Shown piece after piece: positions 56,128 to 64,000 of a stretch of DNA of 64,000 nucleotides (positions are counted from its first letter, which is position 1; each line of letters starts with the position of its first letter). The stretch is from Gryllotalpicola protaetiae (GTDB lineage: Bacteria > Actinomycetota > Actinomycetes > Actinomycetales > Microbacteriaceae). A model generated the notes under the pieces. It ran no database searches and was not told the DNA's origin. It was given only the letters and a program-made list of their open reading frames with translations. Location: positions 1,054,001 to 1,118,000 of the forward strand of contig NZ_CP032624.1 in assembly GCF_003627055.1 (NCBI RefSeq). Direction: 5' to 3'. A program made the translations under genes and the position numbers.

Positions 56128-57501
56128 TCAGGCCGCGGGGCCCTGCGTGAGGGTGACGGACGCGGTGTGGGACTGGCCGGAGCCGTCGATCCACGAGATC
56201 GACACGTGGTCGCCCGGGGCGTACGACTTCAGCGCCGCCTGCAGGTCATCGGCCGAGGCGACCGAGGTGCCGCCGATCGCGGTGATCACGTCGCCCTCGG
56301 CAAGGCCCGCCTCTTCGGCGGGGCCGCCCGAGACGACGCCGGCCACCTGAGCGCCCTGCGCTGCCGCGCCCGAGCCCTGCTGGGCGAAACCACCGAAGCC
56401 TGAAGCATCCGTCTCGCCCAATTCGATGCCGAGGAATGCCGGGTAGCCGAGCTCGATGCTGCCGCCCGCGTGCCCCGACGTGATCTCCTTCGCGATGTCG
56501 AGCGCGGTCGCGATCGGGATCGCGTAGCCGTCAGGCGCGCCGCCGCTCGACGCGGCGGTGTCGATGCCGACCACCTTGTCGGAAGAGTCGAACAGCGGGC
56601 CGCCCGAGTCGCCCGGCTCGATGGCCGCGTTGGTCTCGATGAGCCCGTGCAGGCTCTCGGATGCCGCGGAGTCCTCCGCTTCGGTCGTGATGCTCTGGTC
56701 GAGGCCGGTCACCTCGCCGGGCGCCGCGACGAGCGAGCCGCCGCCCTCGGCGTTGCCGACACCGGTGATGGACTCGCCCTCGGTGACCTTGTGCGAGCCG
56801 TCGGTGACGGCCGTCGCGAGGCCGCTCGCGCCCTGCAGCTGCAGCACGGCGACATCGTCGGTGGGGTCGTCGCCGACGACGGTGGCCGTGTAGCTCTTGC
56901 CGGTCGCGACCACCTGGACCTTGATCGACGTGGAGCCCTCGATGACGTGGTTGTTGGTCAGGATCTCTCCGCCCGAGGTGAGCACCAGGCCGGTGCCTGC
57001 CGCCTCTGCGCTCTGATAGCCGAGCTGCGTGTCGATGAGGACGATGCCCTTCGACTCGGCAGCGGTCGCCGATGTCGTGCCACCCGAGGTCTGGCCGTAG
57101 GCGTTGCCGCCGAACGGATTGCCGCCCGTCGAGCCGGCGCCCGAGCCACTGCCCGGCTGGCCGGCGCCGGCGCCATCGCCGTACCCGCCCGAGCCATAGC
57201 CGTAGCCCCCTGCTCCGTAGCCGCCGAGCCCGCCGCCATGCTGCCCGACCGCGGGCTGGCCCGTGTACTGCTGCTGGGCGCTCGATGTGCCGCGTGCGCC
57301 GAAGGCGCTCTGCACGCCGAAGACGCAGCCGACGCCGAGCGCCGCGGCCACGACCGTGCTCGCCGCGACGAGCAGCGTCTGCCGCTTCGTGAAGTACTCG
57401 CGCTGAGGGGCGCGCTCGCCCGTCGGGGTGCTCTGGCTCGCCGGCATCCCCTGCTCCTGCGTCGGGTTCGACGCGTCGCCACTACCGTTGATCTCGCTCA
57501 T
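56128..57501 (-). CDS. HtrA/DegP-type membrane-anchored serine protease with PDZ domain
   Basis: A 457-residue protein from ATG 57501 (MSEINGSGDASNPTQEQGMP). It has a cytoplasmic N-terminus, one helix at about 43-65 (LLVAASTVVAAALGVGCVFG), a Gly/Tyr-rich linker (YGAGGYGYGSGGYGDG), then an S1C protease. His is in LTNNHVIEG, Asp in DDVAVLQL and Ser in EPGDSGGPLF; all three catalytic residues are present. A C-terminal PDZ domain contains VVSGGPAEEAGLAEGDVITA. It probably degrades or remodels damaged exported proteins at the outer membrane face. Its stop is 10 bp from the convergent MerR gene's stop. Confidence 0.93.
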   Translation of the reverse strand: MSEINGSGDASNPTQEQGMPASQSTPTGERAPQREYFTKRQTLLVAASTVVAAALGVGCVFGVQSAFGARGTSSAQQQYTGQPAVGQHGGGLGGYGAGGYGYGSGGYGDGAGAGQPGSGSGAGSTGGNPFGGNAYGQTSGGTTSATAAESKGIVLIDTQLGYQSAEAAGTGLVLTSGGEILTNNHVIEGSTSIKVQVVATGKSYTATVVGDDPTDDVAVLQLQGASGLATAVTDGSHKVTEGESITGVGNAEGGGSLVAAPGEVTGLDQSITTEAEDSAASESLHGLIETNAAIEPGDSGGPLFDSSDKVVGIDTAASSGGAPDGYAIPIATALDIAKEITSGHAGGSIELGYPAFLGIELGETDASGFGGFAQQGSGAAAQGAQVAGVVSGGPAEEAGLAEGDVITAIGGTSVASADDLQAALKSYAPGDHVSISWIDGSGQSHTASVTLTQGPAA

Positions 57502-57570
57502 GTCACCAATGAGAAGCCCGCTTCCCGAATCCGGGCCATGGCAGGCACAAGAGTTTCCTATGGAGCAACC

Positions 57571-58467
57571 GTGGACATCCCGCACGCCGACCTGACCGTC
57601 GACGAGGACCTCGCCGCTCGGCTCGTGCGCGCCCAGTTCCCGGCGCTCGCCGGGCCGGTCACACCGGTGGCGCAGGGCTGGGACAACGCGCTCTTCCGGT
57701 TGGGCGACGAGCTGGCGATACGGATGCCTCGACGCGAGGTCGCCGCCCACCTGATCGAGCACGAGCAGCGCTGGCTGCCCGAGCTGCAGCGGCTGGTCGC
57801 GCTGCCTCTGCCGGTGCCGATCGCCGAGGGGCGGCCGACGGCCGGCTACCCCTTCGCCTGGAGTGTCATCCCCTGGGTCGACGGCATCGGCGGCGCGCAC
57901 GTCAGCCCCCACGCCCGGGACGCGTACGCGCGGCAGCTCGCCGGGTTCCTCGCGGCGCTGCATGTGCCCGCGTCGGCTGATGCCCCGCACAACCCCGTGC
58001 GCGGCGTGCCGCTCGTCACGCGCGCCGCGGCGATCCACGCGCGGCTCGACGGGCTGGCCGGGCGGCTTGCGGCCGACGAGCTCGCAGGGCTGCGGGCGGC
58101 GTGGGATGCCGGGGCCGCCACCGCGCCGCACAAGGGCCCCGCGCTCTGGCTGCACGGCGACCCGCACCCCGGCAACGTGGTCGTCGCGCCGTCGGGGCGG
58201 CTCGCGACCGTGGTCGACTTCGGCGATGTGACAGCCGGCGACCCCGCGACCGACCTCGCCGCGGCCTGGCTGCACTTCACGCCGGCGGGGCGGGCCGCGT
58301 TCATCGAGCGCTACTCGGAGCTTCGGGCGACGGATGCCGCACTATGGGTGCGCGCGCGAGCCTGGGCCGTCTCGATCGGCACGTCGGCGTTCGCCGCCTC
58401 CGACGGCTCCGGCCCGATGGCACGGATGGGCCGCGAAGCGATCGAGCAGCTACTTCGCCAGGACTGA
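57571..58467 (+). CDS. Aminoglycoside phosphotransferase-fold kinase
   Basis: A 298-residue APH-family protein. The nucleotide loop is VAQGWDNALFRLGDELAIRM, the catalytic loop LWLHGDPHPGNVVV (Asp and Asn present) and the metal-binding motif VVDFGDVTAGDPATDLA. GTG 57571 (MDIPHADLTVDEDLAARLVR) matches the family start and has TATGGAG upstream; ATG 57538 is an in-frame alternative. Members of this subgroup are usually called APH or macrolide phosphotransferase-like, but drug resistance cannot be assumed; they may phosphorylate other small molecules. The 3' end overlaps dhaM convergently by 18 bp. Confidence 0.9.
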   Translation: MDIPHADLTVDEDLAARLVRAQFPALAGPVTPVAQGWDNALFRLGDELAIRMPRREVAAHLIEHEQRWLPELQRLVALPLPVPIAEGRPTAGYPFAWSVIPWVDGIGGAHVSPHARDAYARQLAGFLAALHVPASADAPHNPVRGVPLVTRAAAIHARLDGLAGRLAADELAGLRAAWDAGAATAPHKGPALWLHGDPHPGNVVVAPSGRLATVVDFGDVTAGDPATDLAAAWLHFTPAGRAAFIERYSELRATDAALWVRARAWAVSIGTSAFAASDGSGPMARMGREAIEQLLRQD

Positions 58468-60900
58468 CGCCGCGGCGGCGCGCGCCTCGCGCGGACCCGG
58501 GGCCGCGGCAGCCGCAGCGGCGGCCGCGACGCACTGCTCGAACGCGACGGCGCCGAGCGACGCCGCAACCTCGTCGAGGGCCTGCGGCGCCATCGAGAGC
58601 GACGTCACCCCGAGCCCGACCAGCACCGGCGCGAGCGCAGGGTCGCCCCCGGCCTCTCCGCAGAGCGACACCGGCTTGCCGGCCGCGGCACCCGCCTCTC
58701 CCACGAGGCGGATCAACCGCAGGACGGCGGGCTGCCAGGCATCCGTCAGATCCGCGAGGGGTGCGAGCTGCCGGTCGGCCGCCGTCGCGTACTGTGCGAG
58801 GTCGTTGGTGCCGAGGCTCACGAAGTCGACCTCGGCGAGGATCTCAGCCGCGCACAGCGCCGCCGCGGGGGTCTCGATCATGACGCCGACGCTCGCGAAG
58901 CCGTGCGGGCGACAGCGGGCGACGAACTGCCGCGCCTCGGCGGCGGTCGCGATCATCGGGGCCATCACCCAGGCATCCGCCCGTTCGGCGCGGGCCGCCG
59001 CCGCGATCGCCGCCAGCTGCGCGTCGAGCACATCGGGGTGCGCATGCGCCGTGCGGTAGCCGCGCACGCCGAGCGCGGGGTTCTGCTCGCGCGGGCCGGC
59101 GAGGAAGGCGAGCGGCTTGTCCGACCCGGCGTCGAGCGTGCGCACGACGACCCGCCGGCCGCGGAAGGCGGCGAACACCTCGCGATAGGCCACGGTCTGG
59201 TCTGCGGCGCTCGGCGCGTCATGGCGGTCGAGGAAGGCGAACTCGGTGCGGAAGAGCCCGACGCCCTCCGCGCGCGACGCGGCCGCCGCATCGTCACCGC
59301 CCGAGACGTTGGCGAGCAGCTCGACGCGCCGCCCGTCGGCTGTGCGGCCCACGCCGTCGAACGGCACGAGGTCAGGCCGAGCGGATGCCTGCGCCACCCG
59401 CTCCTGCGACGGATCGACCACCACCTCGCCGCGAACCCCGTCGACGAGCACGATGTCGCCGTCGCGCAGCTCACGTGCAGAGGGCCACACGACCGCGGGC
59501 AAGCCGATCGAGCGGGCGAGGATCGCCGTGTGCGAGGTCGGTGCGCCCGACCTCGTGACGAGGGCCACGCACGGAGTCGTGCCGAGCAGCGCCGCATCGG
59601 CGGGAGCGAGCTCGTCGACGACGAGCACGAACGGTTCGGTGCGGTCAGGCAGCCCGGGCTCCAGCTCGCCCTGCAGGCGCGCGATGACCCGCGCACGCAG
59701 GTCGCGCACGTCGGCGGCACGCTCCGCCATGGGCCCGCCCTGGGTCGCGAGCAGCTCGGCCAGAGCGCCGAGCACGAGCCACACCGCGCGCGCGGGCGGT
59801 GCGCCGAGCCTGGTCACGAGCTCTGCCGCCTCGGTTGCGAGCGCCGGATCGTCGGCGAGCGCGGCCGTCGCCGTGAGCACCGCGCGCGCGTCGCGGAAGC
59901 GCTCGTCCGTGAGGCGTTCGGCGCGGCGGGTGAGACCGGCACGCACCTCGGTGAAGGCCGGGGCGAGGGATGCCGCGGCCGAGGCGCGCTCGGACTCGGG
60001 CAAGGTGGCGTCCGCCGGAGGTTCGAGGATCGGCTCCGGCATGCGGACGACCGGGCCCACCGCGGCACCCGGGCTGATGGCGAGGCCGTAGTCGATGTCC
60101 TTTCGGACGGTTTCGAGACGCGCGGTTCCACCGCGCTCCTCAACCATCGGGGCCTCGCCGAAGCCGTCGGCGACGAGGGACTCGAGGCGGGCGAGGGCGG
60201 TCGCGGCATCCGCCCCGGCTGCGCTCGCCTCGAGCTCGTCGCCCTGGCGCGCGCCGAGCGTGAGAAGAGCGCTCATGCTCGACGCGTCGGGGACGGTCGC
60301 ACCCGTGCGGCGGTTCGTGAGGCGCACCGTCGCGTCGAACGACGCCAGCTCGGCCGCCAGGGTCGCCGCGGGGCGGGCGTGCAGGCCGGCCGGGTTGACG
60401 AGCGTGAGGGTGCGCGCTGTCGCCGGGGTCGTTTCGAGACGCGCATCGATCCTCGCGGGCACAGCCTGTTCGGCGTTTGGCCTACGACGACCCACCGGCG
60501 TGTCGCCGAGGTGCTCCTCTTTCGCGGCGAGGGACCCGCGCGCCTCGCGCGCGACCGTCTCGAGCGGCGCGCCCGCCGCCGCTGTGACCAGCGCGGCGAC
60601 CAGGCCCTCGACCAGCGGGGCGCTCGTGACGCGCACCGGTGCCACGGATTCCCGGAGCTCGAGCCCGAGCTCGGCGCTCATCACGGCCGAGCCGAGGTCG
60701 ACGAAGACCAGCACCCCGTCGGGCGACGCGACCTCGTCGATGGCGGCGGCGACACGTGCGGCATCCGTGCCCAGACCGCCGTCGGGCGTGCCGGCGGCGA
60801 CGGCGACGCGAACGTCGTCGCGAGGCACCATCTGCTGCGCGAGCTCGAGCGCCGCCGCGGCGAGCGCCGCGCTGTGCGAGACGACGACGATTCCGATCAT
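58450..60900 (-). CDS. dhaM: DhaM-HPr-Enzyme I fusion phosphotransferase
   Basis: An 816-residue fusion. (1) EIIA of DhaM, residues 1-128: phospho-His in VVVSHSAALAAAALEL and FVDLGSAVMSAELGLE. (2) HPr, about 162-250: phospho-His in NPAGLHARPAATLA. (3) A complete Enzyme I, about 270-816: active His in SGAPTSHTAILARSIGLPAV and the PEP-binding barrel with VGLFRTEFAFLDRHDAPSA, GVMIETPAAALC, GTNDLAQYATAADRQLAP and catalytic Cys in SLCGEAGGD. E. coli DhaM has only a truncated EI, so this version should take phosphate from PEP by itself and pass it to DhaL-ADP. Both interdomain linkers carry palindromic elements read as RLET peptides. It is last in the operon glpK-dhaK-dhaL-dhaM. Confidence 0.93.
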   Translation of the reverse strand: MIGIVVVSHSAALAAAALELAQQMVPRDDVRVAVAAGTPDGGLGTDAARVAAAIDEVASPDGVLVFVDLGSAVMSAELGLELRESVAPVRVTSAPLVEGLVAALVTAAAGAPLETVAREARGSLAAKEEHLGDTPVGRRRPNAEQAVPARIDARLETTPATARTLTLVNPAGLHARPAATLAAELASFDATVRLTNRRTGATVPDASSMSALLTLGARQGDELEASAAGADAATALARLESLVADGFGEAPMVEERGGTARLETVRKDIDYGLAISPGAAVGPVVRMPEPILEPPADATLPESERASAAASLAPAFTEVRAGLTRRAERLTDERFRDARAVLTATAALADDPALATEAAELVTRLGAPPARAVWLVLGALAELLATQGGPMAERAADVRDLRARVIARLQGELEPGLPDRTEPFVLVVDELAPADAALLGTTPCVALVTRSGAPTSHTAILARSIGLPAVVWPSARELRDGDIVLVDGVRGEVVVDPSQERVAQASARPDLVPFDGVGRTADGRRVELLANVSGGDDAAAASRAEGVGLFRTEFAFLDRHDAPSAADQTVAYREVFAAFRGRRVVVRTLDAGSDKPLAFLAGPREQNPALGVRGYRTAHAHPDVLDAQLAAIAAAARAERADAWVMAPMIATAAEARQFVARCRPHGFASVGVMIETPAAALCAAEILAEVDFVSLGTNDLAQYATAADRQLAPLADLTDAWQPAVLRLIRLVGEAGAAAGKPVSLCGEAGGDPALAPVLVGLGVTSLSMAPQALDEVAASLGAVAFEQCVAAAAAAAAAPGPREARAAAASVLAK
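60105..60150 (-). repeat. Palindromic TCGAGACGC element in the HPr-EI linker of dhaM (copy D)
   Basis: GGTTTCGAGACGCGCGGT, TCC, ACCGCGC and CTCCTCAACC form nested inverted repeats. It is translated as MVEERGGTARLETVR at about residues 250-265, between HPr and Enzyme I. Confidence 0.8.
60425..60480 (-). repeat. Degenerate TCGAGACGC element in the EIIA-HPr linker of dhaM (copy E)
   Basis: GTCGTTTCGAGACGCGC is intact, but the other half is divergent. It is translated as NAEQAVPARIDARLETTPA at about residues 140-158, between the EIIA and HPr domains. Confidence 0.6.
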
Positions 60901-60906
60901 GGGCGC

Positions 60907-61557
60907 CTACTGCTCTGCTGCGCCCGGCGCCTCAAGCGCCTCGGCCAGCGCTCGGAAGAGCAGCGCCGTCGACGCCGCGCCCGGATCGAGGTGCCCGGCA
61001 GAGCGCTCGCCCAGATAGCTCGCGCGGCCCTTGTGTGCGACCAGCGGAGCCGTCGCGTCGCGGGCCGCAGCAGCAGCCTCAGCGGCGGCTCGCGCCGCCC
61101 CGGCGACGTCGCCGGGGTCCGGTGCCGCGTCCCATGCGTCCAGCGCGGGCACGAGCACGTCGAGCATCGTCTTGTCGCCGAGCTCCGCCTTGCCCCGCAC
61201 CGTCACGCCGCTCACCCCGGCGCGCAGCGCGGAGGCGAGCTCGAGGCTCGACACGGACGACGACGCGCCGAGCGCGCCACCCAGGCGAAGGAAGAACGTT
61301 CCGAACAGCGGCCCGCTCGCGCCGCCGACGTTCGAGATGAGCGCCATGCCCGTGCGTTTGAAGAGGTCGGCGGTGTCGGTGGCCGGCTGGGCGTCGAGCG
61401 CGGCCACGACGGCCGTCATGCCGCGGTCGAGGTTCGAGCCGTGGTCGGCGTCGCCGATCGCCGAGTCGAGCTCGGTCAGGTGGTCGCGATTCGCCGCGAC
61501 GAGGGCCGCGAACCCGTGCAGCCAGGCGACGAGCGAGTTCAGCGTGGCGGCGCCCAT
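60907..61557 (-). CDS. dhaL: Dihydroxyacetone kinase subunit DhaL (ADP-binding)
   Basis: A 216-residue DhaL. The Mg-ADP site is in ELDSAIGDADHGSNLDRGMT (three Asp and a His), followed by ISNVGGASGPLFGTFFLRLG, ELGDKTMLDVLVPALD and GRASYLGERSAGHLDPGA. In PTS-type Dha kinases DhaL keeps its ADP permanently, is re-phosphorylated by DhaM and passes phosphate to DHA bound on DhaK. The start ATG 61557 shares a base with the dhaK stop (TGATG), and dhaM starts 6 bp after its end. Confidence 0.95.
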   Translation of the reverse strand: MGAATLNSLVAWLHGFAALVAANRDHLTELDSAIGDADHGSNLDRGMTAVVAALDAQPATDTADLFKRTGMALISNVGGASGPLFGTFFLRLGGALGASSSVSSLELASALRAGVSGVTVRGKAELGDKTMLDVLVPALDAWDAAPDPGDVAGAARAAAEAAAAARDATAPLVAHKGRASYLGERSAGHLDPGAASTALLFRALAEALEAPGAAEQ

Positions 61558-62555
61558 CAGGCGCCCCACCGCAGCCCGGGCGTCACGACCGGCGCGTCCC
61601 ACAGGCGCAGCAGCTCGTCGTCGACGCGCAGCAGCGTAAGCGAGCACCCGGCCATGTCGAGCGAGGTGATGTAGTTCCCGACGAGGCGCCTGGCGACCTG
61701 CACCCCGGCGGCATCGAGCAGCGCAGCGACCTCGCCGTACATGAGGTGCAGCTCGATGAGCGGCGTCGCACCCATGCCGTTGAGCAGCGCGATCACAGGC
61801 CCGGCGGTGAAATCGAGGTCTGCGAGCACCGGGTCGACCAGCAGTCTTGCGAGCTCGGATGCCGGCGCGATCGGCCGTCTCTCGCGCCCGGGCTCTCCGT
61901 GGATCCCGATGCCGACCTCGATCTCGCCCTCCTCCAGCTGGAAGGTCGGCTTCCCCGCGGCGGGCACGGTCGAGCTCGTCAGGGCGAGGCCCATCGAGCG
62001 CCCGTTGTTCACGACGCGGCGGGCGAGCCCGGCGACGGATGCCAGGTCTTGGCCCTCCTCGGCCGCGGCGCCGACGATCTTCTCGAGCAGCACGGTCGTC
62101 CCCACGCCGCGGCGCCCGGCGGTGAAGGTGGAGTCCTCGACGGCGACGTCGTCGGCGACGATCACCGTCTCGACCTCGACTCCCGACTCGGCGGCGGCGA
62201 GCTCGGCCGCCATCTCGAAGTTCATGACGTCACCGGTGTAGTTCTTGACGATCTGCAGCACTCCGGCCCCTGTGCCGACGGCGCCGAGGGCGGCAGCGAT
62301 CTGGTCGGGAGTGGGCGACGTGAACACCTCGCCGGCGACGGCCGCATCCAGCATCCCCGGCCCGACATAGCCGCCGTGCAGCGGCTCGTGACCCGTCCCG
62401 CCGCCGGAGACCAGGCCGACCTTGCCGGCCGCCTTCGGCTCGGCGCGGTAGACGACGCGGCGCTCGAGGTCGACGCGCAGCTCGGGGTGGGCGGCGGCGA
62501 GGCCGCGCAGCGAATCGGCGAGGACGGATTCGGGTCGGTTGATGAGCTTCTTCAT
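61557..62555 (-). CDS. dhaK: Dihydroxyacetone kinase subunit DhaK
   Basis: A 332-residue DhaK from ATG 62555 (MKKLINRPESVLADSLRGLA), usual length. Conserved parts are VGLVSGGGTGHEPLHGGYVG, EVFTSPTPDQIAAAL, LQIVKNYTGDVMNFEMAAEL, RGVGTTVLLEKIVGAAAEEG and GIGIHGEPGRER. The last contains the His that forms a hemiaminal with dihydroxyacetone. It lies 19 bp downstream of glpK and is coupled to dhaL. Confidence 0.96.
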   Translation of the reverse strand: MKKLINRPESVLADSLRGLAAAHPELRVDLERRVVYRAEPKAAGKVGLVSGGGTGHEPLHGGYVGPGMLDAAVAGEVFTSPTPDQIAAALGAVGTGAGVLQIVKNYTGDVMNFEMAAELAAAESGVEVETVIVADDVAVEDSTFTAGRRGVGTTVLLEKIVGAAAEEGQDLASVAGLARRVVNNGRSMGLALTSSTVPAAGKPTFQLEEGEIEVGIGIHGEPGRERRPIAPASELARLLVDPVLADLDFTAGPVIALLNGMGATPLIELHLMYGEVAALLDAAGVQVARRLVGNYITSLDMAGCSLTLLRVDDELLRLWDAPVVTPGLRWGA

Positions 62556-62574
62556 CAACGCCAGATTATCCGGG

Positions 62575-64000
62575 TCAGTCCACCCAGTCGAAGGTGCGGG
62601 TGACCGCCTTCTTCCACCGGGCGAGCAGCGCCTCGCGCGAATCGGCGGCGAGCCGCGGTTCCCAGCGGCGGCCCTCTTGCCAGTTCGCGCGCAGCTCGTC
62701 GAGCCCCGACCAGAACCCGACGGCCAGACCCGCCGCGTAGGCCGCACCGAGCGCCGTCGTCTCGGCCACGACCGGCCGCACGACGGGCACCCCCAGGATG
62801 TCGGCCTGGAACTGCATCAGCAGCTCGTTCGCCGTCATGCCGCCGTCGGCCTTGAGCTCGGCGAGCGACGCCCCCGCGTCGGCGCACACCGCGTCGAGCA
62901 CCTCGCGGGTCTGGAACGCGGTCGCCTCGAGCGCGGCGCGCGCGAGATGCGCCTTGGTGACGAACCTCGTGAGGCCCACGACGGCTCCCCGGGCATCCGA
63001 TCGCCAATACGGTGCGAACAAGCCGGAGAAAGCAGGCACGAAGTACGCGCCGCCGTTGTCTTCGACCGAGGCCGCGAGCGATTCGATCTCGGAAGCCGAG
63101 CCGATGATGCCGAGGTTGTCGCGCAGCCACTGCACGAGAGAGCCGGTGACGGCGATCGACCCCTCGAGCGCGTAGTGCGGCGCCGCGTCGCCGAGCTTGT
63201 AGCCGACGGTGGTGAGCAATCCGTGCTCGCTTCTCACGATGCGCTCACCCGTGTTGAAGATCAGGAAGTTTCCGGTGCCGTAGGTGTTCTTCGACTCGCC
63301 GTCGTCGAACGCCGCCTGACCGAACGTCGCCGCCTGCTGGTCGCCGAGGATGCCCGCCACCGGCACCTCGCGCAGCAGGTTGTTCGACTCGACCGTGCCG
63401 TACACCTCTGAGGACGAGCGGATCTCGGGCAGCATCGACCGCGGCACGCCGAACGCCTCGAGGATGTCATCGCGCCAGTCGAGCGTCTCGAGGTCCATGA
63501 ACAGGGTGCGCGAGGCGTTGGTGACGTCGGTCGCGTGCACGCCGCCGCGCCGGCCGCCGGTCAGGTTCCACAGGAGCCAGGTGTCGGTCGTGCCGAACAG
63601 CAGCTCGCCGGCATCCGCCCGCTCGCGCGCGCCGTCGACGTTGTCGAGGATCCAGCGGATCTTCGTGCCCGAGAAATAGGTGGCGAGCGGCAGCCCGACC
63701 GCATCCGTGAAGCGGCGTGCGCCGCCGTCGCGCGCAAGCTCGTCGACGATCGGCTGGGTGCGCGTGTCCTGCCAGACGATCGCGTTGTAGACCGGTTTCC
63801 CGGTCTTCCTGTCCCACACCACGGCCGTCTCGCGCTGGTTCGTGATGCCGACAGCGACGATGTCGTGGCGCGTGATGTCAGCGCGGGCGAGCGCCTGGCC
63901 GATCACCTCGCGGGTGTTGCGCCAGATCTCGAGCGGGTCGTGCTCGACCCAGCCCGGCTTCGGGAGGATCTGCCGGTGCTCGAGCTGGCCCACCGAGACG
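62575..64000 (-). CDS. glpK: Glycerol kinase, partial (5' end beyond the right edge)
   Basis: The window covers about 475 codons of a ~505-residue FGGY kinase; only the N-terminal ATP loop is missing. Present are [85 protein letters not shown] and [14 protein letters not shown]. The C-terminal domain has [20 protein letters not shown], and [20 protein letters not shown]. It converts glycerol to glycerol 3-phosphate. Being upstream of dhaKLM, it suggests one transcript for glycerol and dihydroxyacetone use. Confidence 0.97.
   Translation of the reverse strand, partial: VSVGQLEHRQILPKPGWVEHDPLEIWRNTREVIGQALARADITRHDIVAVGITNQRETAVVWDRKTGKPVYNAIVWQDTRTQPIVDELARDGGARRFTDAVGLPLATYFSGTKIRWILDNVDGARERADAGELLFGTTDTWLLWNLTGGRRGGVHATDVTNASRTLFMDLETLDWRDDILEAFGVPRSMLPEIRSSSEVYGTVESNNLLREVPVAGILGDQQAATFGQAAFDDGESKNTYGTGNFLIFNTGERIVRSEHGLLTTVGYKLGDAAPHYALEGSIAVTGSLVQWLRDNLGIIGSASEIESLAASVEDNGGAYFVPAFSGLFAPYWRSDARGAVVGLTRFVTKAHLARAALEATAFQTREVLDAVCADAGASLAELKADGGMTANELLMQFQADILGVPVVRPVVAETTALGAAYAAGLAVGFWSGLDELRANWQEGRRWEPRLAADSREALLARWKKAVTRTFDWVD

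Noticed and set aside
57571-58467. Aminoglycoside resistance gene
   Set aside because: Only the general APH kinase fold is evident; this subgroup is common in environmental actinobacteria with unknown substrates and no resistance context.

Overview
The window is high-GC DNA (roughly two thirds G+C by eye) with densely packed, often ATGA-overlapping genes, many GTG/TTG starts, leaderless-looking promoters and a DUF222/HNH (13E12-type) gene. Together with the RpoB/RpoC sequences this points to an actinobacterium, most likely a member of the Microbacteriaceae (Microbacterium/Leifsonia-like). Family level is an inference. No rRNA, tRNA, CRISPR array, insertion sequence or prophage was seen.

Layout. 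(1) 1-7737, minus strand: a type IV pilus operon, transcribed pilB-pilT-pilC-major pilin-two minor pilins-a large PilX-like minor pilin that runs off the left edge. (2) 7738-9100: a DUF559 nuclease-like gene flanked by two copies of an ~80 bp imperfect palindromic repeat. (3) 9103-23572, minus strand: eight co-directional genes, most overlapping by a few bases: Ser/Thr kinase, 2030-residue surface Ig/FN3 protein, MoxR ATPase, DUF58, transglutaminase-fold membrane protein, FHA protein, PP2C phosphatase and a small membrane protein. The order resembles the bifidobacterial PFNA cluster. The transglutaminase fold has lost its catalytic triad. (4) 23681-34033: rpoB-rpoC (both with TTG starts) between two serine beta-lactamase-family genes. 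(5) 34131-36635: a two-component system with a small membrane protein. (6) 36767-47917: mixed housekeeping and regulatory genes (GntR, spermidine-synthase-like, sugar dehydrogenase lipoprotein, SprT-like, EamA/LysR pair, DUF427, ComB-like, DUF1684, DUF3052, DEAD-box helicase, GNAT, NUDIX). (7) 47980-58467: Lhr helicase, HNH nuclease, alcohol dehydrogenase divergent from a TipA-like MerR regulator, HtrA-type protease, phosphotransferase. (8) 58450-64000, minus strand: a glpK-dhaK-dhaL-dhaM operon in which DhaM is fused to HPr and an apparently complete Enzyme I, so PEP-dependent dihydroxyacetone phosphorylation may need no separate PTS proteins.

Two genome-scale signals cut across these regions. 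First, a ~35-50 bp palindromic element with a TCGAGACGC core sits in frame inside protein linkers of pilT, the PP2C, the FHA protein and twice in dhaM, each time read as a peptide containing RLET. A related copy lies in reverse orientation in lhr. This resembles the Rickettsia palindromic elements that invade coding sequence. Second, the heptamer GCATCCG/CGGATGC occurs about 68 times by hand count, against about 15 expected from composition, and is nearly absent from rpoBC.
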